Shown here: positions 37,412 through 46,040 of the stretch, piece by piece
Numbering within the stretch: position 1 is the stretch's first letter
Layout: each line of letters starts with the position of its first letter
Origin: an uncultured Victivallis sp.
Lineage (GTDB): Bacteria > Verrucomicrobiota > Lentisphaeria > Victivallales > Victivallaceae
Direction: 5' to 3'
Length of the DNA: 64,000 nt
NCBI GenBank assembly: GCA_944389815.1
Contig: CALXNS010000017.1
Location: 1 to 64,000, forward strand
Notes under the pieces: model-generated
What the model was told of the DNA's origin: nothing
Seen by the model: the letters and a program-made list of their open reading frames with translations, nothing else
The model's database searches: none
Translations under genes and position numbers: made by a program

Positions 37412-38851
37412 TCAATCAAGTTGCTTTTTCAGCTCGGCGACCACCAGCTGAGGATTGGCCTTGCCTTTGCTGAGTTTCATCACCTGGCCGACCAGGAACT
37501 GCAGCACTTTGGCATTGCCGTTCCGATACTGTTCGACCTGGGCGGGGTTTGCGGCGATCGCTTCGGCGACCACTGCGGCGATTGCGCCGGAATCGCTGAC
37601 CTGAACCAATCCACGTGCCTTGACGATCTCCGACGGACGCGCGCCGGTCTCGAACATTTCGGGAAAAATCTCCTTGGCGATTTTTCCATTGATGGTTTTG
37701 TTTTCAATTAAATCGGTCAATTCGGCCAGGTTCGCCGGAGTGATTTTGCAATCGTCGATCGGGCATTTCGTTTCGCCGAGCACCCGGAGCAGTTCAGAAA
37801 TCACCCAGTTGGCGACCAGTTTCGGAGCTTTGGCCAGTTTCGCCGCCGCATCGAACCACGCTCCGACGAAACGATCCTGCGTCAGAACCTCCGCGTCATA
37901 CGAGGTCAAGCCGTAATCGGCGACGAAGCGCGCCCGGATCGCATCGGGCATTTCCGGAAGCGTCCGACGCAGCTCGTCAATTTCCTCCTCGGTAAAAACC
38001 ACCGGCATCAGGTCCGGATCGGGGAAATAACGGTAATCGTGTGCCTGTTCCTTGGTGCGCATGAGATAACTTTCACCGGCGTCATCATTCCAGCCGCGGG
38101 TCTCCTGGCGCAACGTTTCGCCGTTGTCGAGTGCGGTGCTCTGACGCCAGATCTCGTATTCAACCGCGCGGTGGGCGGCGCGGAAGCTGTTGAGGTTCTT
38201 CAACTCGATCTTGGTGCCGAACTCCTTCTGTCCCACCGGACGCAGAGAGATATTCACGTCGCACCGCATCTGCCCCTTTTCCATGTCGCAGTCGCTGATA
38301 TCGCCGTATTGCATGATCTCCTTGATCCGGGTGAGGTAGGCGTAAGCTTCATCAGCGGAACGCATATCCGGTTCGCTGACGATTTCAAGGAGCGGCACAC
38401 CGGAACGGTTGTAATCCGCGCCGGACGCGCCGGCGGCGTGATTGAGTTTGGCGGGATCCTCTTCGAGGTGAATGCGGGTGATCCCGATCGTTTTCTCCGG
38501 GAGCGGCTCCCCGGAGAACCCGGTTCCGGAGAGTGCAATCGAACCATTCCGGCAGAACGGCAGATCGTACTGGCTGATCTGATAATTCTTCGCAAGATCG
38601 GGGTAAAAATAACTTTTCCGGTCAAACTTGCTGAAGCGTGCGATTTCGCAACCAGTCAGCAACCCGGCGCGCACCGCTTTGAGAATCGCCTCATGATTCG
38701 GCACGGGCAATGTACCGGGATACCCGAGACACACCGGACAGGTGAGGGTGTTGGGTTCGGCGCCGTAACGGTTTGGGCACGAGCAGAACATCTTGCTTGC
38801 GGTACGAACCTGAACGTGAACCTCCAGGCCGATCACTGCTTCATATTTCAT
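37412..38851 (-). CDS. gatB: Aspartyl/glutamyl-tRNA amidotransferase subunit B
   Basis: Kinase and tRNA-binding subunit of GatCAB, which converts misacylated Glu-tRNA-Gln and Asp-tRNA-Asn to the amide forms. EAVIGLEVHVQ at the start and the zinc site Cys residues in FCSCPN and LTCPVCLGYPG are typical. So are KSYFYPDLAKNYQISQ and the YqeY-like C-terminal tail domain. Full length at 479 residues. GGAAGGA precedes the ATG. gatA and gatC are not adjacent, so subunits must be encoded elsewhere. Confidence 0.97.
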   Translation of the reverse strand: MKYEAVIGLEVHVQVRTASKMFCSCPNRYGAEPNTLTCPVCLGYPGTLPVPNHEAILKAVRAGLLTGCEIARFSKFDRKSYFYPDLAKNYQISQYDLPFCRNGSIALSGTGFSGEPLPEKTIGITRIHLEEDPAKLNHAAGASGADYNRSGVPLLEIVSEPDMRSADEAYAYLTRIKEIMQYGDISDCDMEKGQMRCDVNISLRPVGQKEFGTKIELKNLNSFRAAHRAVEYEIWRQSTALDNGETLRQETRGWNDDAGESYLMRTKEQAHDYRYFPDPDLMPVVFTEEEIDELRRTLPEMPDAIRARFVADYGLTSYDAEVLTQDRFVGAWFDAAAKLAKAPKLVANWVISELLRVLGETKCPIDDCKITPANLAELTDLIENKTINGKIAKEIFPEMFETGARPSEIVKARGLVQVSDSGAIAAVVAEAIAANPAQVEQYRNGNAKVLQFLVGQVMKLSKGKANPQLVVAELKKQLD

Positions 38852-38889
38852 ACGGAATCCTTCCTGCTTGCTGATAACATCATCTCTAT

Positions 38890-38918
38890 AATGTACCGGA
38901 ATACGATCGTTTTGTCAA
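38890..38918 (-). promoter_or_regulatory. Promoter of gatB-recO
   Basis: On the minus strand a perfect TTGACA (38913-38918) is followed after 17 bases by TACATT (38890-38895), 38 bases before the gatB ATG. Confidence 0.65.
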
Positions 38919-38953
38919 ACCCGATGACAAAAAAACCTGCAATGGAAATGTAC

Positions 38954-38987
38954 AAAAAACCCGGTTGCGGAAATTCCTCAACCGGGT
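38954..38987 (-). terminator. Rho-independent terminator of gdhA
   Basis: On the minus strand ACCCGGTTG and CAACCGGGT form a perfect 9-bp stem with an 11-base loop, followed by six T residues. It begins about 60 bases beyond the gdhA stop. Confidence 0.88.
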
Positions 38988-39048
38988 GTAGCGCTCAGAA
39001 AAACCGGTTCATTCATTGCGAAGAACCGGAATTCTTGTCCTGTGTCCG

Positions 39049-40392
39049 TCAGATGCCGAGATCGATCATCGCATCGGCGACCTTGCGGAAGCCGGCGATG
39101 TTCGCGCCCATGACGTAGTTGTCGGGCTCGCCGAATTCGGCCGCGGCCGAACGGGCGGCGTTGTGGATGTTGATCATGATGCCGTGCAGTTTCTCGTCAA
39201 CTTCGGCGGCGCTCCAGGAGAGACGCATCGCGTTCTGGCTCATCTCAAGGCCGCTGGTGGCGACGCCGCCGGCGTTGGAAGCCTTGCCGGGGGAGAAGAG
39301 CACCTTGTTGCCCTGGAGATATTCGGTCGCCTCCAGCGTGGTCGGCATATTGGCGCCTTCGCAGACGCAGAAGCAGCCGCCGGCAACCAGAGCCTTGGCG
39401 TCATTGATATCGAGTTCATTCTGGGTGGCGCACGGCAGCGCGACATCGCAGCCGGTCAGCTGCCACGGACGCTTGCCTTCGAAATACTGCGCCTTCGGGA
39501 ACGCCTTGGCATATTCGCTGATGCGGCCGCGGCGGACATTCTTGAGTTCCTGGACGAAGGCGAATTTCTCGTCATCGATTCCATCCATATCGAGGATGGT
39601 ACCGTTGGAGTCGGAGAGCGAAAGCACCTTCGCGCCGAGCTGGGTTGCCTTCTTGCAGGCATACTGCGCGACGTTTCCGGAGCCGGAGACCAGCACCTTG
39701 CGCCCGGCGAAATCCTTCCCGCGGGTGGCGAGCATTTCGCTGGCGAAATAGACGCAGCCGAATCCGGTCGCTTCCGGACGGATCAGACTGCCGCCCCAGT
39801 TGAGCCCCTTGCCGGTCAGCACGCTGTCATAGCTGTTGACGATGCGCTTGTACTGCCCGAAGAGATAACCGATCTCGCGGCCACCGACGCCGATGTCACC
39901 GGCCGGGACGTCAGTCGACGGGCCGATGTGACGGAAAAGCTCGCGCATGAAGCTCTGGCAGAACGCCATGACTTCCCGATCCGACTTGCCTTTCGGGTCG
40001 AAGTTGGAACCGCCCTTGCCGCCGCCCATCGGCAGCGTGGTCAGACTGTTCTTGAACACCTGCTCGAAACCAAGAAACTTCAGAATGCTCAAATTGACGG
40101 AGGGGTGGAACCGCAGCCCCCCCTTGTACGGTCCGATCGCACTGTTGAACTGGACGCGGTATCCGGTATTGACCTGAATCTCGCCCTTGTCATCCACCCA
40201 GGGAACCTGGAAGATGATCGCCCGTTCCGGAATGACCATGCGTTCCAGAATCTTGTTCTTCTCATACTTCGGCTGGGCATCGAGAAGTTTGCCGAGCGAG
40301 CTGAGGACTTCCGTCACGCTCTGCATGAACTCTTTTTCCTGGCCGTTAGTCTGCTGAAGATTTTCCAGCACGCGCTGCACATACTTGCTCAT
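39049..40392 (-). CDS. gdhA: Glutamate dehydrogenase, hexameric NADP type
   Basis: Assimilates ammonium by reductive amination of 2-oxoglutarate. Length 447 and motifs fit the bacterial small-hexamer family: YKGGLRFHPSVN, LPMGGGKGGSNFDPKGKSD containing the catalytic Lys, PAGDIGVGGREIGYL, and the nucleotide-binding VSGSGNVAQYA. ATG 40392 is preferred to GTG 40401 because AAAGGTG lies 6 bases ahead of it. Upstream is a consensus sigma-54 promoter with inverted repeats, so expression is probably nitrogen-controlled. It has its own terminator and is monocistronic. Confidence 0.96.
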   Translation of the reverse strand: MSKYVQRVLENLQQTNGQEKEFMQSVTEVLSSLGKLLDAQPKYEKNKILERMVIPERAIIFQVPWVDDKGEIQVNTGYRVQFNSAIGPYKGGLRFHPSVNLSILKFLGFEQVFKNSLTTLPMGGGKGGSNFDPKGKSDREVMAFCQSFMRELFRHIGPSTDVPAGDIGVGGREIGYLFGQYKRIVNSYDSVLTGKGLNWGGSLIRPEATGFGCVYFASEMLATRGKDFAGRKVLVSGSGNVAQYACKKATQLGAKVLSLSDSNGTILDMDGIDDEKFAFVQELKNVRRGRISEYAKAFPKAQYFEGKRPWQLTGCDVALPCATQNELDINDAKALVAGGCFCVCEGANMPTTLEATEYLQGNKVLFSPGKASNAGGVATSGLEMSQNAMRLSWSAAEVDEKLHGIMINIHNAARSAAAEFGEPDNYVMGANIAGFRKVADAMIDLGI

Positions 40393-40460
40393 ATTCATCA
40401 CCTTTCATAAAAAATAATGGAGCGATCACAATCAAATCGCATTTATGAAAATTATTCTTA

Positions 40461-40476
40461 AGCAAAAATCATGCCA
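40461..40476 (-). promoter_or_regulatory. Sigma-54 (RpoN) -24/-12 promoter of gdhA
   Basis: On the minus strand TGGCATGATTTTTGCT matches the consensus TGGCAYRN4TTGCW at every fixed position, with GG and GC at the required spacing. Transcription would begin near 40450, giving a leader of about 58 bases. This is the only such match I noticed in an intergenic region of the window. Confidence 0.75.
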
Positions 40477-40499
40477 ATTCACATAACCCAATATCCATG

Positions 40500-40564
40500 A
40501 ATAAAATGACAATTTTTCAACAAAAAATCCCCTGCATCATTAATTACATTATTGTCATTTTATT
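40500..40564. promoter_or_regulatory. Perfect 14-bp inverted repeat upstream of the gdhA promoter
   Basis: AATAAAATGACAAT at 40500-40513 is the exact reverse complement of ATTGTCATTTTATT at 40551-40564, with 37 bases between them. The shared core TGTCATTT occurs again near 40653-40660. These sites lie about 25 to 190 bases upstream of the -24 element, where enhancer-binding activators of sigma-54 act. The 342-base gap 40393-40734 thus holds the gdhA control region plus the terminator at 40671-40704; I see no gene in it. Confidence 0.6.
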
Positions 40565-40670
40565 TGAATATTACAACAAAAATGGAATTTAATCAAAGTC
40601 GCGATTCACAACCTGCTGGGAACGCTGATTTTTTCCTTATTTTGTTACAATTTTGTCATTTCATATCATT

Positions 40671-40704
40671 AAAAAAAACCTCACGTCAATTCGCGTGAGG
40701 TTTT
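40671..40704 (-). terminator. Rho-independent terminator of the secretin/pilus-like operon
   Basis: On the minus strand AACCTCACG pairs with CGTGAGGTT around an 8-base loop and runs into a tract of T residues. It lies 30 bases beyond the stop of the last secretin gene. Confidence 0.9.
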
Positions 40705-40734
40705 GGTTTGACGGTTACACCACCACTGCCAGAC

Positions 40735-43326
40735 TCACCGATTCCGCCCGAAATCCGGGATGCCGCGCGAACGTTCTTCCGCGGGGAAGAAAGCCGAGCC
40801 GTCCGGTTTCACCAGCCGGCAGGTCAGGAAAACCAGAATATTACGTTTCTCTGCATCGGTGTACTTCGACTGGAAAAAGCGACCGATAACGGGCAAATCC
40901 CCCAGAATCGGAATTTTGTCATTCACGACTTCAGTCGTATCGGACGCCACACCGCCGAGCACCACGGTCTCTCCATCATAAACGGTAACGGTCGTATTGA
41001 TCTCACGACGATCGAAGATCGGCATCTTGTAATATTCACCATCGGTGTCGCCGTTCGAATCAACGGAGCGGGCGTCAAACTCCATCCAGCCGGAGAGCGT
41101 CTGGATCGGCAATATCACCTGAGCGGTAATCGTCCGGCGTTCCACGTCAACCTCCGGCGTGATATCAAACGTGATCCCCAATGGAGTCGGATCGGATTCA
41201 AACGTCGGCTGCGGGTCGGCACGGGTACCACGCCACGAACTCGTCGTCGCATTGGAGTCGCCATCTCCGCCTGCATTGTTTTCCGGCAGGTCGACGGTTT
41301 CCCATTCATCCGGGAAATACCGCTCAGTGACCATTGCAACGTGCGCGGACTGCCCGGGCAGCGTGGTCACACGTGGAGAAGCCAGCACGTCCTCGCTGTC
41401 GGCCCAGTTCAACGCAAACATGCTTGCCGTAAACCGGGTACCGTCCGTATCCTCCCAGACGAAGGAGAAGGTGCTTTCCGACATCGGATCGCGCGTACCG
41501 GTCGCCTGACCGCCACTGCCACTGCTCCCCATTTCGTCCCGGTAATAACGCATCAGCTCATTGGAGGAAGCATCGATCTTCGACGTTGACGTGACGTTGT
41601 TACCGACCGTCGTTTTCGCCGCGTTAACCGCGTATTGATAATTAAACGCCAACTCTTTCAGGTCAGTCTGAGAGATTTCGATGAACTTGGCAATGATCTG
41701 CACCATCGGTTCCTGCTGTTCCAGATAATCCGTAATCATCTGGCTGATCTTATCAAGATTTTCCGGGGTGTTGGTCACAATCAGACGGCTGATCATCGGA
41801 TCGTAAATAATCTGGGAACCATTCGGAAAATCAATCCCGTTCCCGGCAAAAAACCGAATCAGGTTATTCGGGTCGGAAATTTCGCCGTCCAGCGAAGAGG
41901 TCAACGCCTGCTGTTCGACCGGATAGATTCGCGTCTCCATCTCATCAAGAGCAACATCCTGCGGCGCCAGAATAACCGCATATTTCTCCACGCGATATTT
42001 CAGCTTCGCCGTGGCACAGAGCTTGATGATCGCGTCCATCAGCGACGTGTTGTTGATCAACAATGTAATGAGCTGTTCCTTCTTGATGGGATTGCCATCC
42101 TCATCATATTCCAACTCCTCTTCACCTTCGCCCCCCATTCCCTGAGGGCCCATTGCCTGCGGCATTCCCTGCGGCATTCCCTGCGGCCCGTAAGCGCCGG
42201 GCATTCCCTGCGGCCCCATCATCATATCCCCGGGATAGCCGCCCATATTCTGCTGATTTTCCTGCATTGCGGAATTATCCGACCGCCGCAGAAAAATATT
42301 GATTCCCACCTGTTCGGGATCCAGTTCACGGCTCTGCTTGATCAAGCTCTTCAACGCCGCCGGAACCGTGACCTCCTCAAAGTCGATACTGGGAATAATA
42401 ATGCTGTTCAATTTCTTCAACAGCGGACTTTCTTCCGGTTCGGCTTTCTTCTGAGGTTCATTCTCTATGAAATTCTCACTGAGGCTCTCAGATCCCTCAG
42501 GAACAATCGGAATCGCAAACTTCCACTCAACCTCGGAGATCATTTTCCGATGCGTGACCTTATACCGGTCTTTGCCGACTTTGCCAATCCGGATATTCAT
42601 CGCCTTCATATTTTGAAGCGCATCCGCATTGTACGGGTCGATCAGAAGCACCTCCTGAAATTTTCGGAGAGCCTTGGTATATTCACGGACATTGGCCAAC
42701 TCACGCCCCTGCTGAAGCAGCACTTCAATCTGATATTCCTGCGTCTTCAAATTCGGCAGCAGCTTTTCCGGAGCGACATCCGCGCGCATTGCCGCTGCAG
42801 CACGTTTCCGTTCATAGATTTCAACCTTGCGCTGTAACTCATCAGCTCCTTCCGGATAATATTTCTGAGCCTCTTTACAAAGATTAATCGCAGCTTCAAA
42901 ATCCTGCGCCTGCGCCTGACGATCAGCCTGATCCATCGCCTCTTCGGCCATATAGTAATAACAAAGTCCGATCTGCCGCTGGCAATGTTCCACTTTGTCC
43001 TGAAACACCGGCGTGTTGTAGGAACGGAAAAGCTTCACCGCCTCAAGATATTTATCACGCGCTTTGATGTATTCACCGTCCGCCAGAAATGCGTTCGCCT
43101 CCCGCACCAGTTCGGTCCCGCGAAGCTCTACTTCCTGCCTCCCCGCATCGGCACGATTAATCAACGCCTGCTCAGCAGCCGACACTCCATCCGCCTGCAA
43201 TGTCAACACATCGCCGGCAGCATCCCGCGGAGTCGGAATCCGCTGCTCCGCATCGGCGGCACCCACCAGTGCGGCGGCGCCCAATACCATGAGGAATCCC
43301 AGAAATCTTGTCTCTCGATATAACAT
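40735..43326 (-). CDS. Secretin (GspD/PilQ superfamily) with TPR-like N-terminus and Met-rich insert, copy B
   Basis: Outer-membrane channel protein of 863 residues. A signal peptide ends near AADAE. Residues 60-260 form TPR-like helical repeats (ANAFLADGEYIKARDKYLEA, YTKALRKFQEVLLIDP). The secretin core includes VTNTPENLDKISQMITDYLEQQEP and the C-terminal barrel signature TVVLGGVASD, then PILGDLPVIGRFFQS and RNILVFLTCRLV. Residues about 359-400 are a Met/Gly/Pro/Gln-rich insert with repeated GPQGMP. It ends GIPDFGRNR, close to the GAPDFNR end of the adjacent paralogue. It is the last gene of the operon and corresponds in position and type to Amuc_1098 of Akkermansia. Confidence 0.9.
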   Translation of the reverse strand: MLYRETRFLGFLMVLGAAALVGAADAEQRIPTPRDAAGDVLTLQADGVSAAEQALINRADAGRQEVELRGTELVREANAFLADGEYIKARDKYLEAVKLFRSYNTPVFQDKVEHCQRQIGLCYYYMAEEAMDQADRQAQAQDFEAAINLCKEAQKYYPEGADELQRKVEIYERKRAAAAMRADVAPEKLLPNLKTQEYQIEVLLQQGRELANVREYTKALRKFQEVLLIDPYNADALQNMKAMNIRIGKVGKDRYKVTHRKMISEVEWKFAIPIVPEGSESLSENFIENEPQKKAEPEESPLLKKLNSIIIPSIDFEEVTVPAALKSLIKQSRELDPEQVGINIFLRRSDNSAMQENQQNMGGYPGDMMMGPQGMPGAYGPQGMPQGMPQAMGPQGMGGEGEEELEYDEDGNPIKKEQLITLLINNTSLMDAIIKLCATAKLKYRVEKYAVILAPQDVALDEMETRIYPVEQQALTSSLDGEISDPNNLIRFFAGNGIDFPNGSQIIYDPMISRLIVTNTPENLDKISQMITDYLEQQEPMVQIIAKFIEISQTDLKELAFNYQYAVNAAKTTVGNNVTSTSKIDASSNELMRYYRDEMGSSGSGGQATGTRDPMSESTFSFVWEDTDGTRFTASMFALNWADSEDVLASPRVTTLPGQSAHVAMVTERYFPDEWETVDLPENNAGGDGDSNATTSSWRGTRADPQPTFESDPTPLGITFDITPEVDVERRTITAQVILPIQTLSGWMEFDARSVDSNGDTDGEYYKMPIFDRREINTTVTVYDGETVVLGGVASDTTEVVNDKIPILGDLPVIGRFFQSKYTDAEKRNILVFLTCRLVKPDGSAFFPAEERSRGIPDFGRNR

Positions 43327-43352
43327 AATATTTGAATCTCCGCCGTTAGTTA

Positions 43353-45968
43353 TTACCGATTAAAGTCCGGCGCACCAACTGCCGCGTTCCGACGAATCGG
43401 AACACCGTCGTTACTGACCAGCCGGGTTGTTACGAAAAGCAGGAGATTGCTGCGCGTCGCCTCTTCCGACTGCGCCTGGAAGAAGCGGCCTATGAACGGC
43501 AGATCACCCAATATCGGCCACTTATCCGTCCGCGATGTCGTCGAATTGTCCACCATTCCGCCGAGCACAATCGTCTCACCATCGTACACCGTCACGTTGA
43601 CGCGAAGATCACGCCGCGAAATCATCGGCATCCAGACGTTATATTCATTACGCGTTTCATGTTCGACCGGCTGAAGCGTCTGCCCAAGCCATTCGCCGGC
43701 AGGATTGTATGAGTCCACGTATTCCATCGTGGTCAGAATACCTTCAACGATGATCGGATAATTGTCTCGCCCGAGATAATTCGTCACCTCTGCATTCACT
43801 TCCAGGGAGATCGTGTAATTGTCCGGATTCACCCGCGGCGTCACATCAAAGATGATACCGATTTCATTCTCATCATCGAAACTCGGCTCCGGCACGGTAA
43901 TCGTCACGGTGCCGTTGTCTTCCTCAATTTCATACGTTTCCCAATCGGTCGGGAAGTAATAGGCCTTCACCATCTTTACTTCCGCACGAGTCCCGTTCGA
44001 CGTCATCAGTTTCGGTGCAGAAAGCGTCTCGGCGTGTTCGTTGCGGCTGAGCGCATTGACCGTCAGCGAAATATTCAACGGCAAATCCGAACCAAACGGG
44101 TAACGCGAACCGAATAATGCCGGAAAAATATTCCAGTTATTCACCACCGCGCCATTTACATTTGCATTATTCGCTCGGATGTTCAATGACCGATCCGCCC
44201 CCTGACCGAACGCCCAACCGTTCTTCTGGGAGTCCTCCCGGGTACCATCACTGCCCATATTGGAGCCCAGCATCGCCATCGACCAGTCAAACCCAAGTTC
44301 CTGCAGATCCGTTTCGGATATCTCCACTCCCTTGATTTCAACCATCACCAACGGCGTCTCAATGGCATCCAGCTGTCGGATCAATTCATCCATGCGCCGC
44401 AGATTGTCCAGGGTGTTACGGACACGCAACCGGCTGGAACGTTTATCATATGAAATGGAAGCGCCGGAACCTTCTTTGAACTTCACTCCACGAAGTTCGA
44501 AATAACGCTTTAATTTCGCTTCCGTCAACCGGGCTGCCGTCACGGTACTGGTGACATCCTCAAGGAATGTCTTGGCATCCGCGCCTTCCCCGGTTCGTCC
44601 CAGACGATTCCCTTCAGTATTTCCGCCGCCACCAAGAGCGCCGCCACCGCCACCGCCGCCAGGGGCACCTCCCGGCATGCCACCCATACCCATACCGCCC
44701 ATACCGTCACCCACTCCGACGGAGTCAAGGCTCGGATCGCTGGCAATGCCGGAAATCAGATTTCCACGCACCTGAAATGACTGCGTCTGCATCTCGTCAA
44801 CCTCGGGACCAATAAATACTCCATTGGACTCCACCCGGTACTTCAACCCGGTATCCTGGCAGATATAGCGCAATACTTCGCTCATCGGAATACGGGAGAA
44901 GTTGATCGTTATTCGACCACGCTCTCCCATCGCCCGCACTTCGTCAGCCGTGATACCTGTTGAGATCGCAACGCCAATCTTATCAGGATCATAAATTTTA
45001 CTGAACTTATTGAGCAGACGGATTACCGACATGATATCAGCATCGTCAATTTCAATCGTCGGAAATACAATTCGCTCCATACGGGCATAAATATCCTGCG
45101 TATCCACCACCGTCTTCTCGCCCGCACGCACCACCGTCGTGTCGAGATCAGCAGGAAACACCGGCTCCGCCCATTGCCATTTCGCGTACGCCATCATACC
45201 GGCAACATCTGCAATGTGACGCTGTTGACCATAGGTGTAGAACTGGTTGTACAAACGTTCCATCATGGCAATTGCGTCAAGATTGTTCGGATCAATGATG
45301 AACACCTGCTCCAAACGATTGCGAGCCTCGTCGAAACGCTGCTTTTCGAAGAAAGTCTGCGCTTCCGCCAGCAATTTGGCAATCTTGATTTCATTGGCCG
45401 CATAATCAGGATCCGCCTTATCCAGTGAAGTATCCGTCCGGAAAGCCTCTCCCTGCATCTTACGCCGACAATATTCCACCAGCTCACCAGCCTCCTCGGT
45501 GAATGCAGGATCGCGTTCCTGCGCCTCAGAGGCAATCGAAATCGCATCCGAATAACGCTTGTCCGCCGCCGCCAATCGCGCCCGGAAAAGAATCGCACGA
45601 GCCCATTCACCACGACAGGCCTTCAGTTCCGCTCCGATCCCTTCCAGACGCTGTGCGGCCAACTGCCCCTTCATCCCTTCCAACTGCTGAACAACCGCTT
45701 CATAAATTTTTACAGCAGATTCATATTCCGCCTTCGATCGGAATTCTCGAGCCGATTCCAGCTGCTTATCCTGTTCGGAAAAGATTTCCCGAATCTTCTC
45801 CTCCTGTTGCTGTTCCGCCGCGGCCCGCTCGCGCGCCTGCATCGCAGTCACGGCGTAATGCCCGGTCTCTTCGGCCGCAGCTGCACTGCCGCCGATCCCC
45901 GAAACCGCAACCACCAAACCGATCGCGAACATCCTCCGCGAAAGACTTTTCCGGCTTGAGATTTCCAT
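43353..45968 (-). CDS. Secretin (GspD/PilQ superfamily) with Gly/Met-rich insert, copy A
   Basis: 871-residue paralogue of the next gene with the same plan: signal peptide (GSAAAAE), TPR-like repeats (residues 75-280), N-domains, and a secretin barrel with ETIVLGGMVDNS, PILGDLPFIGRFFQAQ and SNLLLFVTTRLV. The insert at about residues 416-450 is Gly/Met-rich (GMGGMGMGGMPGGAPGG). AEVKMVKAYYFPTDWE here parallels AHVAMVTERYFPDEWE in copy B, so the duplication covers the whole gene. Two secretins in tandem could form mixed rings or two alternative channels. It lies 72 bases downstream of the zinc-ribbon protein gene. Confidence 0.9.
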   Translation of the reverse strand: MEISSRKSLSRRMFAIGLVVAVSGIGGSAAAAEETGHYAVTAMQARERAAAEQQQEEKIREIFSEQDKQLESAREFRSKAEYESAVKIYEAVVQQLEGMKGQLAAQRLEGIGAELKACRGEWARAILFRARLAAADKRYSDAISIASEAQERDPAFTEEAGELVEYCRRKMQGEAFRTDTSLDKADPDYAANEIKIAKLLAEAQTFFEKQRFDEARNRLEQVFIIDPNNLDAIAMMERLYNQFYTYGQQRHIADVAGMMAYAKWQWAEPVFPADLDTTVVRAGEKTVVDTQDIYARMERIVFPTIEIDDADIMSVIRLLNKFSKIYDPDKIGVAISTGITADEVRAMGERGRITINFSRIPMSEVLRYICQDTGLKYRVESNGVFIGPEVDEMQTQSFQVRGNLISGIASDPSLDSVGVGDGMGGMGMGGMPGGAPGGGGGGGALGGGGNTEGNRLGRTGEGADAKTFLEDVTSTVTAARLTEAKLKRYFELRGVKFKEGSGASISYDKRSSRLRVRNTLDNLRRMDELIRQLDAIETPLVMVEIKGVEISETDLQELGFDWSMAMLGSNMGSDGTREDSQKNGWAFGQGADRSLNIRANNANVNGAVVNNWNIFPALFGSRYPFGSDLPLNISLTVNALSRNEHAETLSAPKLMTSNGTRAEVKMVKAYYFPTDWETYEIEEDNGTVTITVPEPSFDDENEIGIIFDVTPRVNPDNYTISLEVNAEVTNYLGRDNYPIIVEGILTTMEYVDSYNPAGEWLGQTLQPVEHETRNEYNVWMPMISRRDLRVNVTVYDGETIVLGGMVDNSTTSRTDKWPILGDLPFIGRFFQAQSEEATRSNLLLFVTTRLVSNDGVPIRRNAAVGAPDFNR

Positions 45969-46040
45969 AGCTCGTTGTCTACCTTCGTTAATTTATCGCT
46001 ATTCGCAAAATATTTTTCTATTTCAATTCATCTCTTCTCA

